Source of the DNA: Saprospiraceae bacterium
GTDB lineage: Bacteria; Bacteroidota; Bacteroidia; Chitinophagales; Saprospiraceae
Reading direction: 5' to 3'
DNA: 5,055 bases
Assembly (NCBI GenBank): GCA_025455635.1
Contig: JALOMF010000346.1
Location: 1 to 5,055 of the forward strand
Part shown: in pieces, positions 1 through 5,055 of the stretch
Position numbering within the stretch: position 1 is the first letter of the stretch
Layout: the number at the start of each line of letters is the position of its first letter
Notes under the pieces: generated by a model
Told to the model about the DNA's origin: nothing
Databases searched by the model: none
Seen by the model: the letters and a program-made list of their open reading frames with translations, nothing else
Made by a program: the position numbers and the translations under genes

Positions 1-115
1 ATTGGCTGAAGCAGGCATCGAACTGTTGCTGGTGGACAACTCGGAAGTGATAAAGGCCGAGGGTGGGGTCACTTGTTGTAGCATCCTGCTGAACGTGGAT
101 GAGGGCGAGGACTGA
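1..115 (+). CDS. C-terminal end of a dimethylargininase-like (DDAH) hydrolase, partial
   Basis: Reading from base 2 gives 37 residues and a TGA stop at 113-115; the start lies outside the window. The tail contains KAEGGVTCCSILLN, which resembles the C-terminal end of mammalian-type DDAH (human DDAH1 has KVDGLLTCCSVLIN, from memory). In that family the first Cys of the pair is the nucleophile that attacks the guanidinium carbon of methylated arginine, releasing citrulline and a methylamine; here its codon is 74-76. The preceding IELLLVDNSEV would be the strand and turn leading to the active-site loop. The enzyme is a pentein-fold, normally cytoplasmic protein. Related pentein enzymes (arginine deiminase, amidinotransferase) also end near a catalytic Cys, so the exact substrate is inferred from only this short tail. 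No T-tailed terminator in the + direction was seen after the stop. Confidence 0.6.
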   Translation, partial: LAEAGIELLLVDNSEVIKAEGGVTCCSILLNVDEGED

Positions 116-187
116 TTTTTACCCCAAAGCCAGCTCTCCATAGGAAAATATGAACCATACGGCTGGCGAAAAACGTGGATTTGCAGC

Positions 188-220
188 AAAAAAAAAGCCG
201 CTGGGGTCAACCCATCGGCT
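188..220 (-). terminator. Intrinsic terminator acting on a minus-strand transcript
   Basis: On the minus strand the sequence reads AGCCGATGGG, a five-base loop, then CCCAGCGGCT, followed directly by a run of T (the A9 run at 188-196 on the plus strand, whose last base closes the stem). The stem is 10 bp with one mismatch. The plus-strand side has no T run after the hairpin, so it is oriented to stop transcription coming from higher coordinates. No confident minus-strand gene precedes it; the nearest frame is the doubtful 82-codon one ending at 233, only 12 bases upstream in the minus sense. Confidence 0.5.
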
Positions 221-526
221 TGAATTATAATCTCATGAAAAGAAATGACAGTTTATGATGGCTTTGTAGGCATTGCCTTTAAGGACGCTATGCCGTTCGG
301 GGTATATTACAAATAGCGTATTTTCAATATTCGTGCCAACAGGGAATAATTGTTTTTTTAAATATGAAAACGGGTTCAGCCGAACCACTGACGTAGCAAA
401 AGGGGAAATGAAAATTTTTGAGTTCAAGAGACACAAAAATCTGATAATGAGCCGATTACGCCTTTTGTGTAAAAGTATCACCGGGTGTTATTTTTTTTAA
501 AATAATTGACATTATGTTAATCAAAG

Positions 527-543
527 GACAAAAAGCCTTTGTC
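527..543. repeat. Small perfect inverted repeat (GACAAA / TTTGTC)
   Basis: GACAAA (527-532) and TTTGTC (538-543) form a perfect 6-bp stem around a five-base loop AAGCC. An alternative pairing, CAAAGG (522-527) with CCTTTG (536-541), uses overlapping bases, so the two folds exclude each other. It lies just beyond the minus-oriented hairpin at 552-593, and could be an operator-like palindrome, part of an RNA fold, or chance in an AT-rich spacer. Confidence 0.3.
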
Positions 544-551
544 TTACCCTG

Positions 552-593
552 AAAAAGGTTGGCCACCAAAAGTGAGCGAACGGCCATCCAACC
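552..593 (-). terminator. Possible minus-strand intrinsic terminator
   Basis: On the minus strand GGTTGG (593-588) pairs with CCAACC (562-557), followed by five T (A5 at 552-556 on the plus strand). The stem can be extended by two C-G pairs across a four-base bulge; the loop is about 20-25 bases, which is long. It begins 17 bases past the TAA that ends the degraded minus-strand frame at 611, the usual position for a terminator, and this is the main reason for taking both seriously. Confidence 0.35.
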
Positions 594-610
594 TGAAGTC
601 TGACGCCTGA

Positions 611-847
611 TTAACTCAAATCAATCAAGAATTTGTAGAACCCATCGCCCTTGGCCAGCGGGATGGGATGACGTTTGTGGGGGAGTAGTTGGGGTTGAAC
701 TGAATGCACTAAAAATTTCCAAAGCCTCGGGGAACTTGCACCTTGAGCGCATCATGGGTAGAGACTTGAGAATTTCCACCATTATTCAAGTCCAAATTTA
801 TAAATCGGTACAAATCAAGCCATTTTAAGCCGATGTTTGTCCATCAT
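611..847 (-). pseudogene. Possible frame-broken small gene or gene remnant of unknown function
   Basis: Three minus-strand blocks read like one short protein in different frames. They are an ATG at 842-844 or 845-847 leading to MDKHRLK, then WLDLYRF...VQVPRGFGNF ending at a TAG (709-711), then LVHSVQPQLLPHK...KGDGFYKFLIDLS ending at TAA (611-613). The joins fall at homopolymers: four A at 823-826 and five T at 711-715 (minus-strand bases). Joining the blocks would give about 78 residues. An AGGTGG lies upstream of the ATG (857-862) and a terminator-like hairpin follows the stop. I recognise no family. The start would lie only about 20 bases from the divergent gene at 868, leaving little promoter space, so decay, a dispersed-repeat fragment, sequencing error or coincidence all remain possible. 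Confidence 0.22.
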
Positions 848-867
848 TTCAACTTTCCACCTGACTT

Positions 868-2439
868 ATGAAAAAATCCATTTCCATTTTCACACTGCTG
901 TTGGCCGCATTTTTCGGCACGGCACAAACCACTGATTGGGCAACCGATGTTGCCCCCATCGTTTACGACCACTGTGTATCTTGCCACCGAACTGGTGGCA
1001 TCGGGCACTTCCCGCTGGAGACTTGGGCGGATGCCGTCAGCGCCTCGCAAATCATCCTGCCAGCTACCCAGTCCCGCTACATGCCGCCCTACCGGGCCAA
1101 CCCAGCCTACCGACACTTCCGGGAAGAAAACTATTTAACCGATGCGGAAATCCAGACCCTGCAGGACTGGGTGAATGACGGAGTGCCTTCAGGAGACCTT
1201 TCCCAAGCGCCAGCACTGCCCAATTTCCAGAATGGCAGCCAACTCAGCAGCGTGGACTTGGTGCTGGAGACGCCTGCGTTCACCGTTTTCCAGCAGAGCG
1301 ACATCTACCGGGCCTTCGCCATCCCGACCGGGGTGGCCACCGACCGGTTCTTCAACGAAATCGAGTTCATGCCCGGCAACGACGAAATCATCCACCACAT
1401 CGTCGTTTACACCGACCCGACCAACGAGCCGCTGCTGCTCGACCAAGCCGACCCCGGCCCAGGCTGGTCCACCAACGGCATGGTGGGCAACCTCACCCAA
1501 AATGCCTCGCTGGTGGCGGAGTGGACGCCCGGTGGCACGGTCATCAAGATGCCCCCGGCCTTCGGCTACCGCATCCCGGCCAACGGGTACTTCATCGTGG
1601 AAATCCACTTTGCCCCGGGCCACCTCAACGAAACAGACGAAGGCTCCATCGTGAACCTGCGCCTGACCCCCGACGAGCCACGGGAACTCTACTATGGCGT
1701 ATTGGCGGCGGCAGAGGAAGATTTTGGCCTGGTGAACCCGCCCTTCCTCATTCCCGCCAACACGGAACATACCCTGATAGCCGAAATGAAGGTGTCGGAT
1801 ATTTCCCCAGTGCCACTTTCCCTGTTCACGCTCACGCCACATGCGCATGTTTTCGGCAAATCGTTCAAGGCGTTCTCATTCAAGACCGGCGCCAACCCCG
1901 ATACCATCCCATTAATTGACATCCCCAAATGGGACTTCTACTGGCAAGGCACTTATACCTTGCAAAAGCCCGTGAAGCTGCCCCTGAACTACCGCACCCG
2001 TGCCTACGTCACCTACGACAATACCACCAACAACCCCAACAACCCCAACTCGCCACCCCTTGACGTGACCTGGGGCGAAAGGACGACCGATGAGATGCTC
2101 TACTTGTTCGCTTCCGTGGCAGTCTATGAACCGGGCGACGAGAACATTGTCCTCGACAGCAGCCTGCTCGTCAGCGCAGCGCCGGAGGTGGTTTTTCAGG
2201 ACAATGATTTTATTGTCCCAAACCCCATCAACCACGTGCTGGACATACGGGCGAAGGAGCCGATAGCGGGCATGGCTGATTTTATCATCACCGACATGAG
2301 CGGCAGGGTGCAGCGACAATGGCGGGAATTGAACATGGCGCACAGCCGCACCTCGGTGTCCGATTTGATGCCGGGCGTTTATGTGCTGCAAATACGGCAG
2401 GCGGGGAAGGTGAGCAGTTTTAGGCTGTTGAAAATATGA
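868..2439 (+). CDS. Secreted cytochrome c-copper monooxygenase (PHM-like) fusion with T9SS type A sorting domain
   Basis: A 523-residue protein. Residues 1-19/20 are a signal peptide (MKKSISIF, hydrophobic core, cleavage near GTA-Q). Residues 24-110 form a small cytochrome c-like segment with haem motif C36-V-S-C39-H40 and a likely distal ligand Met72 (YMPPY). Residues about 125-420 match the two-domain copper type II ascorbate-dependent monooxygenase fold: His176-His177 (IIHH) and His247 (VEIHF) fit the CuA site, His325/His327 (HAH) and Met410 (TTDEM) the CuB site. Such enzymes hydroxylate a C-H bond using O2 and two one-electron donations; the substrate here is unknown. Residues 383-399 are an Asn/Pro-rich loop. 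Residues about 447-523 are a T9SS type A sorting domain, predicting export across both membranes and surface attachment or release. The start gives a clean signal peptide; no Shine-Dalgarno is visible. A strong terminator follows 10 bases after the stop. Domain assignment is confident; catalytic activity is inferred. Confidence 0.9.
   Translation: MKKSISIFTLLLAAFFGTAQTTDWATDVAPIVYDHCVSCHRTGGIGHFPLETWADAVSASQIILPATQSRYMPPYRANPAYRHFREENYLTDAEIQTLQDWVNDGVPSGDLSQAPALPNFQNGSQLSSVDLVLETPAFTVFQQSDIYRAFAIPTGVATDRFFNEIEFMPGNDEIIHHIVVYTDPTNEPLLLDQADPGPGWSTNGMVGNLTQNASLVAEWTPGGTVIKMPPAFGYRIPANGYFIVEIHFAPGHLNETDEGSIVNLRLTPDEPRELYYGVLAAAEEDFGLVNPPFLIPANTEHTLIAEMKVSDISPVPLSLFTLTPHAHVFGKSFKAFSFKTGANPDTIPLIDIPKWDFYWQGTYTLQKPVKLPLNYRTRAYVTYDNTTNNPNNPNSPPLDVTWGERTTDEMLYLFASVAVYEPGDENIVLDSSLLVSAAPEVVFQDNDFIVPNPINHVLDIRAKEPIAGMADFIITDMSGRVQRQWRELNMAHSRTSVSDLMPGVYVLQIRQAGKVSSFRLLKI
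2029..2049 (+). repeat. Short in-frame 9-base tandem repeat coding an Asn/Pro-rich loop
   Basis: The unit AACAACCCC occurs twice, followed by a further AAC, within the monooxygenase gene and encodes NNPNNPN (residues 388-394). It lies in the C-terminal copper domain between the HAH pair and Met410, where the spacing (83 residues) is longer than the roughly 70 of animal PHM. It looks like a flexible surface insertion that may vary in length by replication slippage. Confidence 0.6.
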
Positions 2440-2448
2440 CGGGGGAAC

Positions 2449-2507
2449 CCTTCGTAGGATTGCAAATGGGAAAACCACTGAAAAGCAATTTTACGAAGGT
2501 TTTTTTT
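2449..2507 (+). terminator. Strong rho-independent terminator after the monooxygenase gene
   Basis: CCTTCGTAGGATTGC (2449-2463) pairs with GCAATTTTACGAAGG (2485-2499) over 15 continuous positions, two of them G-U wobbles. The 21-base loop contains a further TGG/CCA mini-stem. Eight T follow at 2500-2507. The hairpin starts 10 bases past the TGA at 2437-2439. The complementary side lacks a T tract, so it acts in the plus direction only and should largely separate this gene from the next. Confidence 0.85.
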
Positions 2508-2541
2508 ACAGGTCACCAACGAACCAGTTTAAAAGATTTGC

Positions 2542-2572
2542 ATTGACTGCATTAAACTGTCGGCTACCTTTC
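2542..2572 (+). promoter_or_regulatory. Weak candidate Bacteroidota-type promoter before the propeller protein gene
   Basis: ATTG at 2542-2545 and TACCTTTC at 2565-2572 are separated by 19 bases. The known consensus for the main sigma factor of Bacteroidota is about TTTG, 19-21 bases, TAnnTTTG, so each box has one mismatch. It lies after the strong terminator and about 85 bases before the chosen ATG, so a promoter is expected hereabouts. A near match AAGATTTG at 2533-2540 is an alternative downstream box. Confidence 0.25.
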
Positions 2573-2656
2573 CGAACTGGCCGCTCCCGATTTTTACCAA
2601 AAAACAAATCAAAAAAAAACTTGTTAGGAGCATTTCATAACTCCTTGATTTGCGAA

Positions 2657-4519
2657 ATGAATTTTAAAATCACCCTTTTTTTGGCAATTATTTGGTCGCA
2701 GACCCTTGCCCAAACCATCCAACTTCCGCTTGACCCAGGCCGCTACGCTGGCGCAAATAGCTTCGTTGCAGCAGCGAATGGCGCATGGACGTACAGCAGC
2801 GTCGTGCTGCCGCCGTCCATTTTCGTCGGGGCGGGCAAAACGAGCAACCTGACGTCCATTTCCCCTTCGCAGGGTGTTTTGTGGAGCTACGACTACCAAT
2901 ACACCAAGACCTCCTTCCCCAGCCGATTGGCCAATTTTCAAGACGGCTACCTCATGGCGGGCTTTGTTTTCGACGGCAGCCAAAACAAGTCGCTGGTGCG
3001 GCTCGACGCCTCGGGCGAGGTGCTTTGGTCAAAACGCTATGGCAGCCCCGATGACGTGGACACGGTCAACCAAGGAATCACGCAGGCCATCGAACTGACG
3101 GACGGCAATATCGCCTTGGCGGGCGGGGCCGCATCCTTTGCCAGCGACCAAGGGGACAACGACTTTTTCCTGGCAAAAATCGCCAGCGATGGGAGCCAAA
3201 TCTGGGGCAGGCGCTACTGTTTTTCCTGCGGCGGGAACCGTGAAACCATTTTCGGGAACCTGGTAGAAACCACCGATGGCGGATTCTTGCTCACCGGCAG
3301 TTACCTGCCTTTCCCCTCCAGCGGCCAACAGATTTTGCTACTGAAAACCAATGCCGATGGCGACACCGAATGGGTAAAAAGCTTCGACGACCCCGTCGGC
3401 AGTTTCATCAACAGCAACGACCGGGGCGTTCAGGCAATGGAGCTTCCGAACGGCAACTTCGCCCTCATCGCCAACCAAGTGGAGGTTTTTCAAAACAGTG
3501 CGGGCATCGTAGCTGAAATTGACCCGGACGGCAACCTCATCCGTGCGCTGAAAATCCGAATAGCGCCGGGGCGGGCATTTACCCTCCAACTCAACAAAGC
3601 CGTCAACGACGGCAACGAAGCCCTCGTCATCGCCGCTGGCGTCACGCAGGATTCCACGCCCGACCTTTCCTTAGAGCAAAACCTGCTCTTCAAGCTCAAC
3701 TGGGACGGCTCCATCGCTTGGCAGCACAATTATTACGATGAAATATTGGTCGGATTCGGAACGGCCAGTTCCGATTTATTGCAGACGGCAAACGGTGGCT
3801 TTGCCCACCTGACCAATTTCTCCGAAGGCTTCGACAATATTTACCCCATCCTCATCCTGACCGATTCGCTCGGTGAAACGGGCTGCGAACTGCCCGTCAA
3901 CCTGTCGGTGGAAACGGGTTTGCAACTCAACGCACAGAACCTCACGGTGACAACCGACCCAACCGACCCACCGACTGACTACCCAATTACCAAAACTGCT
4001 TTTGATTTTGACCTGCAAACACCCAGCTTTGAACCGCTTGCGGATACCTCGATTTGCAGCCCGGACACGATTTTATTGAACCTCATCGCTGAAAACATTG
4101 ACACTTACGAATGGAGCACGGGCGCTACCACCTCCCAGGTTTCCGTGACGGACACTGGTCTTTATATCGTCACGCTTTCCAACCTGGACTTTTGCTTTCA
4201 GTTCGTTGACAGCGTTTTGGTGACGCTCAAGCCTGAGTGCGACTCGACGGTGCAGCTGGGCATCCCCAACGCTTTTTCGCCCAATGGGGATGGCACAAAC
4301 GATACGTTCAAACCCGTGGGTAAGAACTTCATTTTGGAATCAATCCAGGTTTTCGACCGATGGGGCGAGCTGGTATTTGACAAAAAAGACGCCGACGCCG
4401 CTTGGGATGGCAGCTACAAAGGAAAACCTGCTGCCTCCGACGTTTATATTTACAAGATGACCATCAACGAGCGGGGCAAGGTCAAAAAATACAAGGGCGA
4501 TTTGACATTGCTGCGATGA
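2657..4519 (+). CDS. Secreted propeller-repeat protein with Ig/PKD-like domain and gliding-motility-associated C-terminal domain
   Basis: The chosen ATG at 2657 gives 620 residues and a clear signal peptide (MNFKITLFLAIIWSQTLAQ, cleavage near residue 18/19). The frame is open back to a TTG at 2543, but that adds 38 charged residues in front of the signal peptide. Residues about 70-410 carry a recurring pattern, a D-x-D/S-G turn, then a strand ending in Trp: W76, W124, W183, W239, a degenerate copy near residue 296, W355, and a degenerate copy near 405-410. The 48-59 residue spacing fits a beta-propeller of about seven blades. A Thr/Asp/Pro linker (432-443) leads to an Ig/PKD-like domain (about 458-525, Cys467 and Cys513). 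Residues 534-620 match the gliding-motility-associated C-terminal domain (NAFSPNGDGTNDTF, VFDRWGELVF, WDGSYKGKPA, DVYIYK), a type B T9SS signal. Likely a surface or secreted adhesive/structural protein; no enzyme motif was seen and the ligand is unknown. Confidence 0.88.
   Translation: MNFKITLFLAIIWSQTLAQTIQLPLDPGRYAGANSFVAAANGAWTYSSVVLPPSIFVGAGKTSNLTSISPSQGVLWSYDYQYTKTSFPSRLANFQDGYLMAGFVFDGSQNKSLVRLDASGEVLWSKRYGSPDDVDTVNQGITQAIELTDGNIALAGGAASFASDQGDNDFFLAKIASDGSQIWGRRYCFSCGGNRETIFGNLVETTDGGFLLTGSYLPFPSSGQQILLLKTNADGDTEWVKSFDDPVGSFINSNDRGVQAMELPNGNFALIANQVEVFQNSAGIVAEIDPDGNLIRALKIRIAPGRAFTLQLNKAVNDGNEALVIAAGVTQDSTPDLSLEQNLLFKLNWDGSIAWQHNYYDEILVGFGTASSDLLQTANGGFAHLTNFSEGFDNIYPILILTDSLGETGCELPVNLSVETGLQLNAQNLTVTTDPTDPPTDYPITKTAFDFDLQTPSFEPLADTSICSPDTILLNLIAENIDTYEWSTGATTSQVSVTDTGLYIVTLSNLDFCFQFVDSVLVTLKPECDSTVQLGIPNAFSPNGDGTNDTFKPVGKNFILESIQVFDRWGELVFDKKDADAAWDGSYKGKPAASDVYIYKMTINERGKVKKYKGDLTLLR
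3953..3985 (+). repeat. Thr/Asp/Pro linker with near 9-base periodicity
   Basis: The codons for TDPTDPPTDYP (residues 433-443) repeat ACCGACCC-type units. The segment separates the propeller-like region from the Ig/PKD-like domain. Proline-rich spacers of this kind are typical hinges in large exported proteins, and the low-complexity DNA makes length variation likely. Confidence 0.5.
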
Positions 4520-4579
4520 AGGGACGAGGGCTGGGCACATGACAGCGGCTGGCCTTTTTGGCCCAATTTCTCCTTCCCG
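4520..4579. other. Short convergent intergenic gap with a GGCC-T5-GGCC hairpin
   Basis: The 60 bases between the two converging stops hold one small hairpin, GGCC (4551-4554), TTTTT, GGCC (4560-4563). Neither strand has a proper T tract after the stem, so it is a poor intrinsic terminator. A second tiny stem, CCCG/CGGG (4576-4588), overlaps the stop codon of the minus-strand gene. Termination of these two genes may rely on Rho or on collision of the two transcripts. Confidence 0.3.
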
Positions 4580-5055
4580 TCAAGCGGGCAGTTTCGCCAC
4601 CTCAAAAGCATGAAAATGCAGCTCCCGCACGAACGCCATGTTCCCGAACAGCTTTTTGCCGCCGGGCAATTTCTTCATGCGGCCTAGCCGCCGGTTTCCT
4701 CGCTCGATTTCGGCAGCCGTGGGCGCCCGCCGCTCGCCGAGCATACCGTAGATTTTGGTCATCGGCGGCGTCTCGAATTTGCCGAAGAGCAAACTTTTCA
4801 GCCAATACCATTTGCCGCTGTTCACCGCCATGATGCAGACCTTGGGATTGCCTTTTGCATTTGCGGGGATGTTTTTTGAAAATATTTCAAAATAAAACCC
4901 CGAAAACCCGTCCCTATTGAGGAAAAACGAGCCGATGGGCGTGGCGTTCGGCTGCCCGTCGGCATCCACCGTGGCGATGGAAACATGCAGGCTGGTGGCA
5001 AAGCCGCTGCGGAAATTGCGGCGGATGGTTGGCCAGTTTTCGGCAGTGATAGGTA
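4580..5055 (-). CDS. Pyridoxamine 5'-phosphate oxidase-like flavin split-barrel protein, partial (5' end outside window)
   Basis: The minus frame is open from the window edge to a TGA at 4580-4582, giving 157 C-terminal residues. It begins PITAENWPTIRRNF and continues through LHVSIATVDADGQPNATPIGSFFL, GFYFEIFSKNIPANAKGNP, KVCIMAVNSGKWYWLKSLLFGKF and a basic C-terminal part with MAFVRELHFHAF. The pattern of a strand with D-x-D-G-x-P-x-x-x-P-I-G, then a Lys/Asn/Ala/Asn-x-x-x-N-P stretch and another strand, is that of the PNPOx-like split barrel, whose members bind FMN, F420 or haem at a dimer interface. Many Bacteroidota proteins of this subfamily are annotated only as PNPOx family; true vitamin B6 synthesis is not implied. 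An internal GTG at 4967-4969 could be mistaken for the start, but homology-like sequence continues upstream. It converges with the propeller gene and lacks a signal peptide in the visible part, so cytoplasmic location is likely. Confidence 0.82.
   Translation of the reverse strand, partial: PITAENWPTIRRNFRSGFATSLHVSIATVDADGQPNATPIGSFFLNRDGFSGFYFEIFSKNIPANAKGNPKVCIMAVNSGKWYWLKSLLFGKFETPPMTKIYGMLGERRAPTAAEIERGNRRLGRMKKLPGGKKLFGNMAFVRELHFHAFEVAKLPA

Larger units (their letters stand above)
116..867. other. Long intergenic stretch without an intact recognisable gene
   Basis: This 752-base stretch is AT-richer than the flanking genes and broken by stops in all frames. Short frames at 233-481 (minus, GTG start) and 273-500 (plus) overlap each other, have unconvincing composition and match no family I recognise. 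What can be supported is structure: a minus-oriented terminator-like hairpin at 188-220, a small perfect hairpin at 527-543, a second minus-oriented terminator-like hairpin at 552-593, and a degraded protein-like frame on the minus strand at 611-847. A small inverted pair (GGTTC-AGCC-GAACC) sits at 373-386. The 5' region of the cytochrome/monooxygenase gene must lie in its last part, but no convincing promoter could be assigned. Confidence 0.6.

Noticed and set aside
129..167. GCCAGC / GCTGGC inverted pair after the DDAH-like stop as its terminator
   Set aside because: The stem is 6 bp with a 27-base loop and no T tract follows.
233..500. Overlapping 82-codon minus and 75-codon plus frames in the AT-rich spacer
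   Set aside because: They overlap in opposite directions, show no domain or secretion signal, and have composition expected of non-coding DNA. The terminator near the minus frame leaves a small doubt.
793..800. Minus-strand TAAATTTG, a perfect -7 box, upstream of a 53-codon frame (621-782)
   Set aside because: No matching -33 element is found, and the frame reads as Ser/Pro-rich noise overlapping the better frame-broken candidate.
832..839. GATGTTTG as a -7 promoter box for the monooxygenase gene
   Set aside because: It differs by one base from TAnnTTTG, but no TTTG lies 19-21 bases upstream, so it is not convincing.
1189..1848. Long minus-strand open frame of 219 codons
   Set aside because: It lies wholly antisense to the confidently assigned monooxygenase gene, has His/Val/Gly/Arg-rich shadow composition and no recognisable motif.
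4551..4563. GGCC-TTTTT-GGCC hairpin as a bidirectional terminator
   Set aside because: The T run is in the loop, not after the stem, and the stem is only 4 bp.
4558..4833. Plus-strand 91-codon frame near the 3' end
   Set aside because: It is antisense to the flavin split-barrel gene and rich in Arg/Ala/Pro/Ser, as expected of a shadow frame.
4967..4969. GTG as the start of the split-barrel protein
   Set aside because: The frame stays open to the window edge and the upstream residues (WPTIRRNF...LHVSIAT) fit the family's N-terminal strand, so the true start is outside the window.

Overview
The window most likely comes from a Bacteroidota genome, probably a Saprospiria- or Chitinophagia-like environmental lineage. 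The main evidence is two adjacent secreted proteins with C-terminal domains of the type IX secretion system (T9SS), a system essentially confined to this phylum. The lack of clear Shine-Dalgarno sequences before the genes fits. Genes are GC-rich and the long first intergenic stretch is visibly AT-richer. The exact genus cannot be read from the sequence.

Layout. Positions 1-115 hold the last 37 codons of a + strand gene whose end closely resembles dimethylargininase (DDAH). Positions 116-867 hold no intact recognisable gene. They do contain two hairpins that look like minus-strand terminators (188-220 and 552-593) and a protein-like but frame-broken minus-strand stretch (611-847) ending just before the second hairpin. 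Positions 868-2439 encode a secreted fusion: signal peptide, one-haem cytochrome c segment (CVSCH), a two-domain copper monooxygenase of the peptidylglycine alpha-hydroxylating monooxygenase (PHM) type with all six expected copper ligands, and a T9SS type A sorting tail. A strong intrinsic terminator (2449-2507) closes this unit. Positions 2657-4519 encode a 620-residue secreted protein with about seven propeller-like repeats, an Ig/PKD-like domain and a gliding-motility-associated C-terminal domain (type B T9SS signal). On the minus strand, converging with it, 4580-5055 is the 3' part of a pyridoxamine 5'-phosphate oxidase-like flavin split-barrel protein whose start lies outside the window.

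How the parts relate. The two T9SS cargo genes are co-directional, but a strong terminator separates them and a weak promoter candidate precedes the second, so they look like separate transcription units. I see no evidence of a shared pathway between the flanking enzymes and the T9SS cargo.

The most interesting object is the cytochrome c-PHM-T9SS fusion, which could feed electrons to the copper centres from its own haem. Second is the minus-strand remnant at 611-847, where an apparent reading frame can be restored by one-base changes at two homopolymers. No CRISPR array, tRNA, rRNA or complete insertion sequence was seen.
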